From Candidatus Zixiibacteriota bacterium (GTDB lineage: Bacteria; SM23-81), in contig DAOVRJ010000015.1 of NCBI GenBank assembly GCA_030628225.1, positions 1 through 17,987 of the forward strand: a stretch of 17,987 nt of DNA. The letters run 5' to 3'. A program made the translations under genes and the position numbers. Positions 7,219 through 15,613 of the stretch are shown here, piece by piece. Each line of letters begins with the position of its first letter. The stretch's first letter is position 1. A model generated the notes under the pieces. It saw only the letters and a list, made by a program, of their open reading frames with translations. It did not search any database and was not told where the DNA came from.

Positions 7219-7716
7219 TTGAACGAAAAGATTACCAGCCAAAAGGTTATCGTTCTCAATCTGGATTACTGCATCGGATGCCGCAGCTGCGCTTCCGCCT
7301 GCACCGAGAGTCACTATCAGCATCTCAATCTGGTTCATGGCCAGGTGGGAGAGCTGGCGGTTCTCCCGCACCATTGTCGCCACTGTCAGCAAGCGGCCTG
7401 CGTGGCTGCATGCCCAACTCAGGCCCTGGAGCAGGATGAGAACGGGGTCGTTCTTCGACACAACAGCCTGTGCGTTGGCTGTAGGTCCTGTGTGTACGCC
7501 TGTCCTTTCGGCGTCTTGGACGAAGAGCTTTTGCAGCATATTTCCGCGAAGTGTGACCTGTGTGTGGACCGCACCAGCCAAGGGCTTGAGCCCAGATGTG
7601 TGGCCACCTGCGTCTCCGGGGCGCTCACTTTTGAGGATTTGTCTGAGGTGTGGGAGGAAGGACGTCTGCAGGTGGGGTCGCGTATTATCTCTCGAAGCCC
7701 GTGGAAAAGAGCATAG
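7219..7716 (+). CDS. HycB/HydN-like ferredoxin with four 4Fe-4S motifs
   Basis: This 165-residue electron-transfer protein has 16 cysteines in four motifs: C18-C21-C24-C28, C53-C56-C61-C65, C85-C88-C91-C95 and C112-C115-C127-C131. That is the arrangement of HycB, HydN, CooF and the beta subunits of molybdopterin oxidoreductases. It likely links the molybdopterin-like protein and diaphorase to the hydrogenase. The frame is open further upstream (ATG 7156), but that start would overlap the previous gene by 62 bases. TTG 7219 follows the previous TGA by one base, has GGAGAG at 7205-7210, and places the first cluster at the usual distance from the N-terminus. The weak TTG start may lower its translation rate. 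Confidence 0.9.
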   Translation: MNEKITSQKVIVLNLDYCIGCRSCASACTESHYQHLNLVHGQVGELAVLPHHCRHCQQAACVAACPTQALEQDENGVVLRHNSLCVGCRSCVYACPFGVLDEELLQHISAKCDLCVDRTSQGLEPRCVATCVSGALTFEDLSEVWEEGRLQVGSRIISRSPWKRA

Positions 7717-7727
7717 AGGACGGATTC

Positions 7728-8663
7728 ATGGAAAGAGCGTTTTACCCTCTCGTTTATTTTCTTATTTTCCCCGGTTTTCTGTTCACCAGCATTATAGGAC
7801 TTTTAGCCAGCTGGGTGGACCGAAAAGTGACGGCACGGGTTCAGTGGCGGGTGGGACCTCCCTGGTATCAGCCATTCGTTGATATATTAAAGCTGATGGG
7901 CAAGGAGACCATCGTTCCCGCCGGGCACAAAGCCTCTTTTTTTCTCCTGGCGCCCTTATTGGGTCTGATAGGAGTAACGCTGGTTTCCACCATATTATGG
8001 GTGTTGAACCTGAACCCAGGCAGCAGTTTCGTGGGCGATCTGGTAGTGATCCTCTACCTGTTCACACTTCCCTCTTTGGCCGTGATCATTGGGGGGGCGG
8101 CTTCCAAGAACCCGTTGGGAGCCCTGGGGGCCAGCAGGGAGATGAAGCTCGTTTTAGGCTATGAGCTTCCTTTTCTCATCGCCATCTTTACCGTGGTCGT
8201 CAAGATCGGATCCATTCTGTTCCAGGACATTTTAGGTTTTCAACAGATCAACGGCATCATGCTCAGACATCCCTCGGGAATTATCGCCTTTGTGGTGGCC
8301 ATCATCTGTACTCAGGCCAAGCTGACCATGGTTCCCTTCGACATCCCCGAGGCCGAGCAGGAGATTTTGTCTGGACCATTTGTGGAGTACTCGGGTGCCC
8401 CGCTGGCCGTCTACAAGCTCACTCGAGCAATGATGCTGTTCACCCTGCCCGTTTTTCTGATCACCGTCTTTTGGGGCGGACTGCAGTTTTCCGGTTGGGA
8501 TCTGCTGTGGACCGTCCTTAAATATGTAGCCCTGTTGGTGATCATTATATTGATCAAAAATACAAACCCCAGGTTGAGGATCGATCAGGCCATGAGGTTT
8601 CTGTGGGGACCGGTAACGGTCCTGGCCATCCTGGGTATGGTGCTGGCGGTAGTGGGACTGTGA
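7728..8663 (+). CDS. NuoH/EchB/MbhM-like membrane subunit
   Basis: A 311-residue, strongly hydrophobic protein of the complex I subunit 1 family, with about eight membrane segments. Signatures include DRKVTARVQWRVGPPW (31-46), QPFVDILKLMGKE (48-60), ASREMKLVLGYELP (135-148) and PFDIPEAEQEILSGPF (203-218) followed by VEYSG. These acidic loops form the cavity beneath the large/small subunit interface, and the first segment of the coupling path in respiratory complex I and group 4 hydrogenases. The subunit anchors the peripheral arm to the antiporter modules. ATG 7728 is chosen with AGAGGA at 7715-7720; the ATG at 7650 would overlap the ferredoxin gene by 67 bases. No missing motif is evident. 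Confidence 0.95.
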   Translation: MERAFYPLVYFLIFPGFLFTSIIGLLASWVDRKVTARVQWRVGPPWYQPFVDILKLMGKETIVPAGHKASFFLLAPLLGLIGVTLVSTILWVLNLNPGSSFVGDLVVILYLFTLPSLAVIIGGAASKNPLGALGASREMKLVLGYELPFLIAIFTVVVKIGSILFQDILGFQQINGIMLRHPSGIIAFVVAIICTQAKLTMVPFDIPEAEQEILSGPFVEYSGAPLAVYKLTRAMMLFTLPVFLITVFWGGLQFSGWDLLWTVLKYVALLVIIILIKNTNPRLRIDQAMRFLWGPVTVLAILGMVLAVVGL

Positions 8664-8712
8664 ACTTCGCTGACCGGCGTTTGTTAAAGTGTAAAACTCT
8701 TGGAGAACAACA

Positions 8713-9126
8713 GTGGCTTTGAAAAACTGGGCGTTGAAGAAATCCCCGTGGATCTTTCACCTGTGCACCGGCTCCTGCAACAACTGCGATATAGAGCTTT
8801 TGGAATGTCTCACTCCCAGGTACGATGTGGAGCGCTTTGGTATTCTGCTGGTGGGCAGTGTCAGGCATGCCGATGCTCTGATAGTGACCGGGGCCTTGAC
8901 CCGGCAGTGTGTTCCTCGGCTTAAGGAGCTCTACGATCAGATGCCCAAGCCGGGTCTGGTGATCGCCCTGGGACAGTGTGCCTGTTCATGCAGCATTTTT
9001 AAGGGTTCATACAACATAGTCGGCCCAATAGATAAAATCGTTCCGGTGGACGTTTACATCCCGGGTTGTCCTCCCAAACCCGAGGCCATGATCTCGGGCA
9101 TCGTCAAGGCCCTGGGAAAGCTGTGA
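8713..9126 (+). CDS. group 4 [NiFe]-hydrogenase small subunit (NuoB/EchC/MbhJ-like)
   Basis: The 137-residue protein carries the single proximal 4Fe-4S cluster of NuoB-type subunits. The ligands are C22 and C25 in CNNCDIELLE, C89 in GQC and C119 in PGCPPKP. CxxCD rather than the tandem CC of complex I NuoB marks it as hydrogenase-type. It passes electrons directly to the NiFe site in the large subunit. Two further cysteines (C91, C93) follow C89. GTG 8713 is the start, with TGGAG at 8701-8705. The 49-base gap before it is the longest between any two genes in this operon, and contains no clear promoter or hairpin. Confidence 0.95.
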   Translation: MALKNWALKKSPWIFHLCTGSCNNCDIELLECLTPRYDVERFGILLVGSVRHADALIVTGALTRQCVPRLKELYDQMPKPGLVIALGQCACSCSIFKGSYNIVGPIDKIVPVDVYIPGCPPKPEAMISGIVKALGKL

Positions 9127-9154
9127 GGATACCCGGCCACTTTAAGGTGATTCT

Positions 9155-9586
9155 ATGAGCGACGGCATTCTCAAGTTGATCGAGCAGAAATTTGGCTCCC
9201 AGGTGGAGGTACAGGAGAAATCTTCCACCCGAGCTTACGTCATGGTGGAGAGATCGGTCCTGCTGGACGTGGCCAGGTTCTTGCTCCAGGAGCATAGCGC
9301 TCGTTTTTGCACTGCTTCGGCTGTGGACACTCGCTGGGGCGTTGAGATTCTCTATCACTTTTCCCTGGATTTGGCCAATAATATCGTCACCGTCAAAGTT
9401 CTGGCCAAGAAGCCTTTTCTGCAGATGGAGTCTTTGGCCAGTTTCCTGCATGCCGCTAATTGGATCGAGCGGGAAATTAACGAGATGTTCGGGGTGCAAT
9501 TCCTCGGGCACCCGGACATGAGGCGGCTCCTGCTGCCCGACGACTGGCCGGAGGGCGAATACCCATACAGGAGGACACAGCGTTGA
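9155..9586 (+). CDS. NuoC-like 30 kDa family subunit of the hydrogenase
   Basis: This 143-residue protein of the complex I 30 kDa family is recognised by WIEREINEMFGVQFLGHP followed by DMRRLLLPDDWP near the C-terminus. The N-terminal half (an alpha/beta domain with a YHF strand) is also typical. In group 4 hydrogenases it is either a separate gene, as here and in Mbh, or fused to the large subunit, as in HycE. It stabilises the large subunit. The start ATG 9155 has AAGGTGA at 9144-9150. Its TGA overlaps the TTG start of the large-subunit gene by 4 bases, so the two are probably translationally coupled. It is distinct in sequence from the NuoC-like fragment at 1-276. Confidence 0.92.
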   Translation: MSDGILKLIEQKFGSQVEVQEKSSTRAYVMVERSVLLDVARFLLQEHSARFCTASAVDTRWGVEILYHFSLDLANNIVTVKVLAKKPFLQMESLASFLHAANWIEREINEMFGVQFLGHPDMRRLLLPDDWPEGEYPYRRTQR

Positions 9587-10773
9587 GTCAAATTGTGCCC
9601 ATAGGTCCGTATCATCCTCTGTTGGAAGAGCCGGAGTTCTTCACCTTGAAGGTGGAGGGGGAGCGGGTTGTGGATATGGATGTCCGCATCGGATACAATC
9701 ATCGGGGCATCGAGAAGCTGGCTGAGAGCAAGACCTGGGACCAGGACACCTTTTTAGTGGAGAGGGTTTGCGGCATCTGTTCCACCTCTCACCCAATCGC
9801 CTATGTCAACGCCGTGGAGGATCTGCTGGAGTTGGAGATCCCGGAACGGGCCAAGTATATCCGCTCTGTGGTGGCTGAGATGGAGCGTCTGCACAGTCAT
9901 CTGTTGTGGGTTGGTCTGGCCGGGCATTTCATCGGATATAACACCATCTTCATGTGGGCCTGGAAATACCGTGAGCCAGTGCTGGAAATTTTCGAGAGGA
10001 TCACCGGCAACCGCAACCATTACGCTATGATAAGGATCGGCGGAGTCCGCAAGGATATCCTCAAGGAGGACATTCCCGATTTTCTAAAGGCCATGGACGA
10101 GCTGGCCAAAAAGAATGAGATGCTTACCAAGGCGGTAATCGACGATCCGGTTCTGCACGCTCGCCTGAAGGGAGTGGGGGTGCTGTCCAAAAAGGATGCC
10201 GTGGAGTACGGCGTTCTGGGACCCACCGCTCGCGGCTCGGGATATGATATTGATGTGCGTCGCGATGCACCATATGCCGCCTATGACCTGGTGGACTGGC
10301 AGGTTATTACGTTTCAGGAGGGGGACGTCTTTGCCAAGGCCGCCGTCCGGCTCCTGGAGAATGCCGAGTCCATCAAGATTATCAAACAATGCCTGGAGCG
10401 CCTGAAGGAGCTTCCCGAAGGCGACTTTTTCGTTCCCGTGGAAGAGATCCCCGTGGGAGAGGGCATCGGGCACGGAGAGGCACCCAGAGGGGAAGTCTTT
10501 CATTACGTGCGCTCCGATGGCTCCAATTGTCCCATTCGGCACAAGATCAGAGCGCCTACCTTTCAGAACCTACCATCCTTCAAGGCCTCCTGTATCGGCG
10601 AGACTATCGCCGATGTGGCCCTGATAACCGCCGCCATCGATCCCTGTTACTGTTGCACCGAGCGGATGGTGGCCGTCGATGTCGATAGCGGAAAGCGGCT
10701 TTTCAACGGTCAGGACCTGGTTCGGCTCTGTCAGGAGAAAACGGAGCGTATCAGGGATAAGATGAAGGGCTGA
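9583..10773 (+). CDS. group 4 [NiFe]-hydrogenase large (catalytic) subunit
   Basis: The 396-residue catalytic subunit reduces protons to H2 or oxidises H2 at a NiFe(CN)2CO centre. All four nickel ligands are visible: C63 and C66 in RVCGICSTSHP, and C355 and C358 in DPCYCCTERM. Family blocks include GYNHRGIEKL (38-47) and ERAKYIRSV. After the C-terminal motif there is a 35-residue tail beginning at Met362. In E. coli HycE the comparable tail is removed by HycI between Arg and Met in the same context, so processing after Arg361 is expected, by the protease at 17321. The TTG start at 9583 overlaps the stop of the NuoC-like gene and has CAGGAGGA upstream. The paralogue at 373 lacks all four ligands. 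Confidence 0.96.
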   Translation: MSQIVPIGPYHPLLEEPEFFTLKVEGERVVDMDVRIGYNHRGIEKLAESKTWDQDTFLVERVCGICSTSHPIAYVNAVEDLLELEIPERAKYIRSVVAEMERLHSHLLWVGLAGHFIGYNTIFMWAWKYREPVLEIFERITGNRNHYAMIRIGGVRKDILKEDIPDFLKAMDELAKKNEMLTKAVIDDPVLHARLKGVGVLSKKDAVEYGVLGPTARGSGYDIDVRRDAPYAAYDLVDWQVITFQEGDVFAKAAVRLLENAESIKIIKQCLERLKELPEGDFFVPVEEIPVGEGIGHGEAPRGEVFHYVRSDGSNCPIRHKIRAPTFQNLPSFKASCIGETIADVALITAAIDPCYCCTERMVAVDVDSGKRLFNGQDLVRLCQEKTERIRDKMKG

Positions 10774-10775
10774 TC

Positions 10776-12608
10776 ATGAATTCTTTGCTATGGCCCATAG
10801 TGGTTCCCGCCGTCGCCGGGTTTTTATGTCTGCTCATTCCCCGGAGAGTTCGGGTTGTCCGGGAGGTTTTGGCTCTGGTGGCTACCGTGTGGACCTTCGT
10901 GGTGGCCATCCAGATCTTTCGGGGTGGAGAATACTTCCTGCAGCAGGATTGGCTGCAGTTCGGCTCTTTCGCTGTGGCCTTTGACCTGAGAGCCTACCAG
11001 TTCAGCTCTTTTGTGCTGATGTTCATCGGCTTCTTCGGGCTGGTCGTGGCCAGCTATTCGGCTGCCTACATGGCCAAGAGCGATGTTGGAAAGCGCTATT
11101 ACACTTATCTGCTGTGGACGGTAGCTGCTGCATCTGGTGTGGTGTTATCAGACAACCTTATGATACTATTGATGTTTTGGGAAATTGCCACCATCCTGTT
11201 CTACCTCTTGGTTACCCTGGGAGGAACCAAGCAGTCCAGCGCGGCTGCACGCAAGAGTTTCACTATTCTGGGATTTTCCGATTGCGCTCTGCTGTTGGGA
11301 ATTGTTTTCCTATGGGCTATCGGTGGCAGTCTCAGCATCAGCCATTTGAGCGTAAAGTTGGGCAGTGGCTTTGCTTATATCACCTTTATCCTCTGTGCCG
11401 TGGGCGCTTTGGCCAAGGCTGGCGCCTGGCCGGTTCATTCTTGGGTGCCGGCCGCAGCCGAGGGCGCGCCCACGCCGGTGATGGCTTTTCTGCCAGCCTC
11501 TCTGGACAAGCTGCTGGGAATTTACCTGCTGGCCAGATTGTCCTTGGATCTGTTTATCATGGATCGGGCAATGGGGTTGGTGCTGATGATCTTGGGCGCT
11601 ATTACCATTATTTTTGCGGTGATGATGGCCCTGGTGCAGCATGATCTGAAGAAGCTACTCTCGTTCCACGCCGTGAGTCAGGTGGGCTATATGGTATTAG
11701 GCATCGGCACCGGAGTGCCCATCGGCATCATGGGCGGCTTGTTCCATATGGTGAACAACGCCATCTATAAAACCTGCCTTTTCCTGAGCGCTGGCGCCGT
11801 GGAGAAACGCGCTAAAACCACCGATCTGGTAAAGCTGGGAGGATTGGCCTCGGCCATGCCGGTGACCTTCGGGGTCACCGTCATTGCATCCTTATCAATA
11901 TCAGGGGTGCCACCTTTCAATGGATTTTTCTCTAAGTGGTTAATTTATCAAAGCCTCGTCTCTATTCAGCAGCCTATCTTTCTTATTGCGGCCATGTTCG
12001 GCAGTGCCCTGACCCTGGCCTCCTTCATCAAGGTGCTCTATTCCGTATTTTGGGGGGAGAGGCCCAAGAAGCTCCATGGAATCAAGGAAGTGGGTTTTCT
12101 GATGGCCTGGCCCATGGTGGCCTTGGCTCTGCTTTGTGTCCTTTTCGGGTTCGCGGCTCAGTACCCCCTGCAGAAGTTCATCGGTCCTGTGGTGGGCTTC
12201 AATTTCGAGGGCGTACCGGAGAAGGTCAGCATGGTAAATGCTCTGTGGAGTCCAACCTTAGCCACCGCGCTGATGATCGTGGGTCTGATGGTGGGGCTGA
12301 TCATATATCTGCTGGGTCGGGTCGGCCGTAGACGCGAGGCCCGCGCTTTCATCGGCGGAGAGGTGTTAGATACAGATCAGACTCGGGTGGCGGGAACCGG
12401 TTTCTACGATACGATTCGGAATTTAAGCGGCTTTCGAGGGGTCTATAACGATGCCGATAAGGGTGTGTTTGACCCGTATTTTCTGGGAGGTAAACTGGGC
12501 GCCAAGCTGGTGAGAGCTCTGCAGGATTTACACGACGGCGTTCTATCCTCTTATCTCTCATGGAGCCTGATTGGTCTGGGTATTCTGCTCTTTTTAATGA
12601 TGATGTGA
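10776..12608 (+). CDS. NuoL/HyfB-like proton/sodium antiporter-type membrane subunit
   Basis: A 610-residue polytopic membrane protein with the proton-antiporter M domain. Visible landmarks are Glu136 in LLMFWEIAT, Lys214 in GALAKAGAWPVHSWVP with the following PAAAEGAPTPV, and the later block HDLKKLLSFHAVSQVGYM, which holds the second half-channel residues. These charged residues form the ion path in NuoL/MrpA/HyfB. A C-terminal extension (FIGGEVLDTDQ onward) ends in one more hydrophobic helix, as in hydrogenase-linked NuoL-like proteins. With the next gene it supplies what MrpA does in one polypeptide. ATG 10776 lies 3 bases after the previous stop with GAAGGG upstream. Whether it moves Na+ or H+ cannot be told. 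Confidence 0.93.
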   Translation: MNSLLWPIVVPAVAGFLCLLIPRRVRVVREVLALVATVWTFVVAIQIFRGGEYFLQQDWLQFGSFAVAFDLRAYQFSSFVLMFIGFFGLVVASYSAAYMAKSDVGKRYYTYLLWTVAAASGVVLSDNLMILLMFWEIATILFYLLVTLGGTKQSSAAARKSFTILGFSDCALLLGIVFLWAIGGSLSISHLSVKLGSGFAYITFILCAVGALAKAGAWPVHSWVPAAAEGAPTPVMAFLPASLDKLLGIYLLARLSLDLFIMDRAMGLVLMILGAITIIFAVMMALVQHDLKKLLSFHAVSQVGYMVLGIGTGVPIGIMGGLFHMVNNAIYKTCLFLSAGAVEKRAKTTDLVKLGGLASAMPVTFGVTVIASLSISGVPPFNGFFSKWLIYQSLVSIQQPIFLIAAMFGSALTLASFIKVLYSVFWGERPKKLHGIKEVGFLMAWPMVALALLCVLFGFAAQYPLQKFIGPVVGFNFEGVPEKVSMVNALWSPTLATALMIVGLMVGLIIYLLGRVGRRREARAFIGGEVLDTDQTRVAGTGFYDTIRNLSGFRGVYNDADKGVFDPYFLGGKLGAKLVRALQDLHDGVLSSYLSWSLIGLGILLFLMMM

Positions 12609-12636
12609 GCCGGTTGAGCTGGAGGAAGACAAGCAG

Positions 12637-13200
12637 ATGCTGGTGCTGATTAGTCTATTGGTCTTTATAAACCTGGGTGCGATTATCGCCATTGAGAGCA
12701 AGTACCTGCTCTCCACGGTGATCTCCATAGGTGCTGTCGGATTTGGGTTGAGCATTGTATTCCTGCTTTTGGGAGCGCCGGACCTGGCCATTACCCAGGT
12801 GGTGGTGGAGATTCTTATCTTGATCATCCTGATTCGGGGAACGGTTACCCTGGACAACACGGCTATCGAGAAATACCGGGACACCTTCGCCATGGTGATC
12901 AGCCTGATATTCTTCGGGATGTTTCTCACCTTCGCCTATATGGCTTTCAAGGCCCTGCCCGAGTTCGGTCATCCCCTGATGAGAGTCTCTCGAGAATATC
13001 TGCAGCATGGTGTGGAGAAGACCGGTGCTACCAATATCGTCATGTCCATAATCTTGGACTATCGGGCCTACGATACCCTGGGCGAGGCCACCGTTTTGTT
13101 CACCGCCATCTTGGGGGCTTTTGTGGTGCTCAGGAGGAAGGGGCGCAAGAAGATTGGAGAGAAAGACACTACCAAGGTGGGCATTCCCGGCGAGTTTTAA
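12637..13200 (+). CDS. MrpA C-terminal-type protein (MbhD and MbhE fused)
   Basis: This 187-residue membrane protein corresponds to the C-terminal part of MrpA. Residues 1-70 match the DUF4040/MbhD unit (GAPDLAITQVVVE with Asp49 and Glu58). Residues about 85-168 match the MbhE unit (MSIILDYRAYDTLGEATV with Asp141, Asp146 and Glu150). In Pyrococcus-type Mbh these are two genes, while in Mrp operons they are the tail of MrpA, so this is an intermediate arrangement. About five or six membrane helices are expected. The acidic residues are candidates for the ion path. ATG 12637 has GGAGGA at 12621-12626. It is followed by MrpB, the normal Mrp order. Confidence 0.9.
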   Translation: MLVLISLLVFINLGAIIAIESKYLLSTVISIGAVGFGLSIVFLLLGAPDLAITQVVVEILILIILIRGTVTLDNTAIEKYRDTFAMVISLIFFGMFLTFAYMAFKALPEFGHPLMRVSREYLQHGVEKTGATNIVMSIILDYRAYDTLGEATVLFTAILGAFVVLRRKGRKKIGEKDTTKVGIPGEF

Positions 13201-13218
13201 TTTGACAAGGAGCTCGAG

Positions 13219-13725
13219 GTGACCCAGGAACCAGAAGGTATGACCTTGATCGTCAAGAGCATCGGGAGATTGGTGATCAACTTCATCATGCTGTTCGGAA
13301 TATACATCATTTTATATGGGCATCTGTCACCCGGTGGAGGGTTTCCTGGAGGAGTGATCGTGGCCACAGCCTTCATCTTGTTGATGCTGTCCTTTGGCCG
13401 GAAAACGGCCCTGCGCAAGTTCGGGGACACCACAGCTTCCCTGCTGGACAATTTTGCGGCCCTGTCTTTTTTGACCATTGGTTTTCTAGGTCTTATAGGC
13501 GGATATTTCTTCTTGAACTTCATCGATCGCGGGATCCCTTTCCAGCTTTTTAGCGCCGGAACTATCCCTCTGGCCAACATAGCCATCGGGCTGAAGGTGT
13601 CGGCCTGCCTGTATGCGGTTTTCGTGGCTTTGGCTATATTTGGCAAGGTCCTGGCTGGCCCGGAGCAGGACGGTGTAGGGCCAGCCGAAGAGAAGCCAAC
13701 AGATTCAGGAGAACACAGGCGATGA
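13219..13725 (+). CDS. mrpB: Na+/H+ antiporter subunit B (MrpB/MbhF)
   Basis: A 168-residue membrane protein with the MrpB hallmark GHLSPGGGFPGGVI (34-47) at the end of a helix, followed by several hydrophobic segments and a charged cytoplasmic tail. MrpB is part of the ion-translocating arm of Mrp antiporters and of Mbh/Mbx complexes. GTG 13219 is taken as start because AAGGAG at 13207-13212 sits at good spacing. Met8 (ATG 13240) would be the alternative and leaves the first helix intact. Its TGA overlaps the ATG of mrpC by 4 bases. Confidence 0.93.
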   Translation: MTQEPEGMTLIVKSIGRLVINFIMLFGIYIILYGHLSPGGGFPGGVIVATAFILLMLSFGRKTALRKFGDTTASLLDNFAALSFLTIGFLGLIGGYFFLNFIDRGIPFQLFSAGTIPLANIAIGLKVSACLYAVFVALAIFGKVLAGPEQDGVGPAEEKPTDSGEHRR

Positions 13726-14072
13726 TCGTTTACCTGTTGTGCAGTTTTCTTTTTGTCTTGGGCCTGTATTGCCTGGTGGCCAAGAAGAACATCATCAAGA
13801 AGATCATCGGTATCATCACCATGGAGTACTCGGTCAACCTGTTTCTCGTCTTGGTGGGATACAGGGCTCGAGGAATTGCACCTATTCTATCTAAGGGAGC
13901 CGATAAGGCCGAATTCATAGCCAAGAGCGTCGACCCCCTGCCTCAGGCCCTGGTTCTTACCGCCATCGTCATCGGTCTGGGGACCATCGCCCTTATGGTG
14001 GCCATCTGTATCCGTCTGTACGAGCGTTATGGAACCTTTGATATGACCGAGATACGAAGACTGAGAGGTTGA
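13722..14072 (+). CDS. mrpC: Na+/H+ antiporter subunit C (MrpC/MbhG, NuoK-like)
   Basis: A 116-residue, three-helix membrane protein of the NuoK/MrpC family. Glu35 in IITMEYSVNLFLV corresponds to the conserved helix-2 glutamate used in proton transfer in NuoK. The C-terminal helix (QALVLTAIVIGLGTIALMVA) is also characteristic. It sits between the antiporter-like subunits in Mrp and complex I. Start ATG 13722 overlaps the mrpB stop as ATGA, with AGGAGA at 13707-13712, so translation is probably coupled. Confidence 0.94.
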   Translation: MIVYLLCSFLFVLGLYCLVAKKNIIKKIIGIITMEYSVNLFLVLVGYRARGIAPILSKGADKAEFIAKSVDPLPQALVLTAIVIGLGTIALMVAICIRLYERYGTFDMTEIRRLRG

Positions 14073-14112
14073 CCCTGGGCGTTTGGCCAAGATTTTGGAG
14101 GAGCCAGAGTCG

Positions 14113-15585
14113 ATGAACCATATTCTTCCCCTGTTTGTCGCTGTACCGCTGGGAACGGCCTTCATAATACTCATCCTGGCCAAGGTGTGGAGAAAAGCCG
14201 GAGTTCCTTTTGCTTTGCTCACCTCCATCTGCCTGGTGATTTTTTCTGTCTCCGTTATTGGCCAGGCCAGCATCTATCGTATGGGCAACTGGCCACCGCC
14301 CTGGGGCATCGTTTTGGTCCTCGACGGACTGAGCACACTTCTGCTTTTAACCATCAGCGTGATCAGCTTTTTTGCCCTCCTTTTCTCCATTCGGTACATG
14401 GACCGATATACGGCCAAGCCGAAATTTTACGCCCTGTTCATGCTGTTAGTGGCCGGCATGAACGGTGTGGTTCTCAGCGGAGACTTTTTCAACCTGTTTG
14501 TCTTTCTGGAAATTGCCTCCATCGCCTCCTATGCCTTGGTTGCCTTCGGCTGTGAGGAAGAGGAACTGGAGGCTTCCTTCAAGTATCTGATCCTCAGCGG
14601 AGTGGCCTCTACCTTCATTCTGTTAGGCATCGCCATTCTATACAGCCTTACCGGGACCCTGAACATGGCGGACGTAGCCCGGACCATCGGCAACATGCCT
14701 GCCAACAACGCCGTGCTATTCGCCATCTCCATGTTTCTCATGGGATTCGGTCTTAAGGCGGCCCTGGTCCCCTTTCATCCCTGGTTGCCCGACGCCCATC
14801 CCGCGGCGCCGGCGCCCATCTCAGCAATGTTGTCGGGAGTGCTGATTAAAGCACTGGGCATGTACGTTTTGATCCGGTTGATCTTCAACGTCTTCGGTCT
14901 TTCTCCGTTCCTCTCCAGTGTGCTCATGATCCTGGGTGGTCTATCCATGGTGGTGGGAGGTTTGTTGGCCATTGGACAGGATGATCTGAAACGATTGCTG
15001 GCTTATTCCAGCATCAGCCAGATCGGCTATGTGGCTGTGGGCCTGGCCCTGGGTACCCCCCTGGGGATCATGGGTGGTCTGTTTCATCTGATCAATCATG
15101 CCACCTTTAAGTCCCTGTTGTTTTTGTCAGCAGGGGCCATTGAATACAGCACTGATACCAGAAAGCTGAGCAAGATGGGCGGGTTGAGCAATCGCCTGCC
15201 GGTGACTACCACTTCCGCAGCCATTGGCTTTTTGTCCATCTCCGGCATTCCACCCCTGAATGGGTTCTGGAGTAAGCTGATCATCATCATCGCTCTGGTC
15301 CAGGCCGGCCATTACATTCTCGCCTCTGTGGCGGTGCTGGTCAGCTTTCTGACCATCCTCTACTTCATGAGGGTCCAGCGCCATCTGTTCTTCGGGGATT
15401 TGCCGGCCAAGCTGGCCAAGATAACGGAGGTGCCCTATCTCATGCGGGTCTCGCTGGTGTTGCTGGCCATCATGTGTCTGGCCATGGGGCTGCTTTATCC
15501 CTTCCTGTCCGGCACTATTCTGGACCCGGCACGAGATGTGATCTTGGAAGGCACTGCCTACGTGCACAGGGTTTTCGGCGTTTAG
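14113..15585 (+). CDS. mrpD: Na+/H+ antiporter subunit D (MrpD/MbhH, NuoN-like)
   Basis: A 490-residue polytopic antiporter-like subunit, the second in the operon beside the NuoL-like protein at 10776. Glu133 in FVFLEIASIASYAL, Lys215 in GFGLKAALVPFHPWLPDAHP and Lys246 in GVLIKALGM are the charged residues of the central ion path. QDDLKRLLAYSSISQIGY is the family block of the second half-channel. PAAPAPISAMLSG is typical of MrpD. The frame is open back to TTG 14083, but ATG 14113 has a strong GGAGGA Shine-Dalgarno ending near 14102 and starts directly at the first membrane helix, so I chose it. Confidence 0.94.
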   Translation: MNHILPLFVAVPLGTAFIILILAKVWRKAGVPFALLTSICLVIFSVSVIGQASIYRMGNWPPPWGIVLVLDGLSTLLLLTISVISFFALLFSIRYMDRYTAKPKFYALFMLLVAGMNGVVLSGDFFNLFVFLEIASIASYALVAFGCEEEELEASFKYLILSGVASTFILLGIAILYSLTGTLNMADVARTIGNMPANNAVLFAISMFLMGFGLKAALVPFHPWLPDAHPAAPAPISAMLSGVLIKALGMYVLIRLIFNVFGLSPFLSSVLMILGGLSMVVGGLLAIGQDDLKRLLAYSSISQIGYVAVGLALGTPLGIMGGLFHLINHATFKSLLFLSAGAIEYSTDTRKLSKMGGLSNRLPVTTTSAAIGFLSISGIPPLNGFWSKLIIIIALVQAGHYILASVAVLVSFLTILYFMRVQRHLFFGDLPAKLAKITEVPYLMRVSLVLLAIMCLAMGLLYPFLSGTILDPARDVILEGTAYVHRVFGV

Positions 15586-15613
15586 GAAGGTCTGAGAGAG
15601 AGGGACGACAGAG

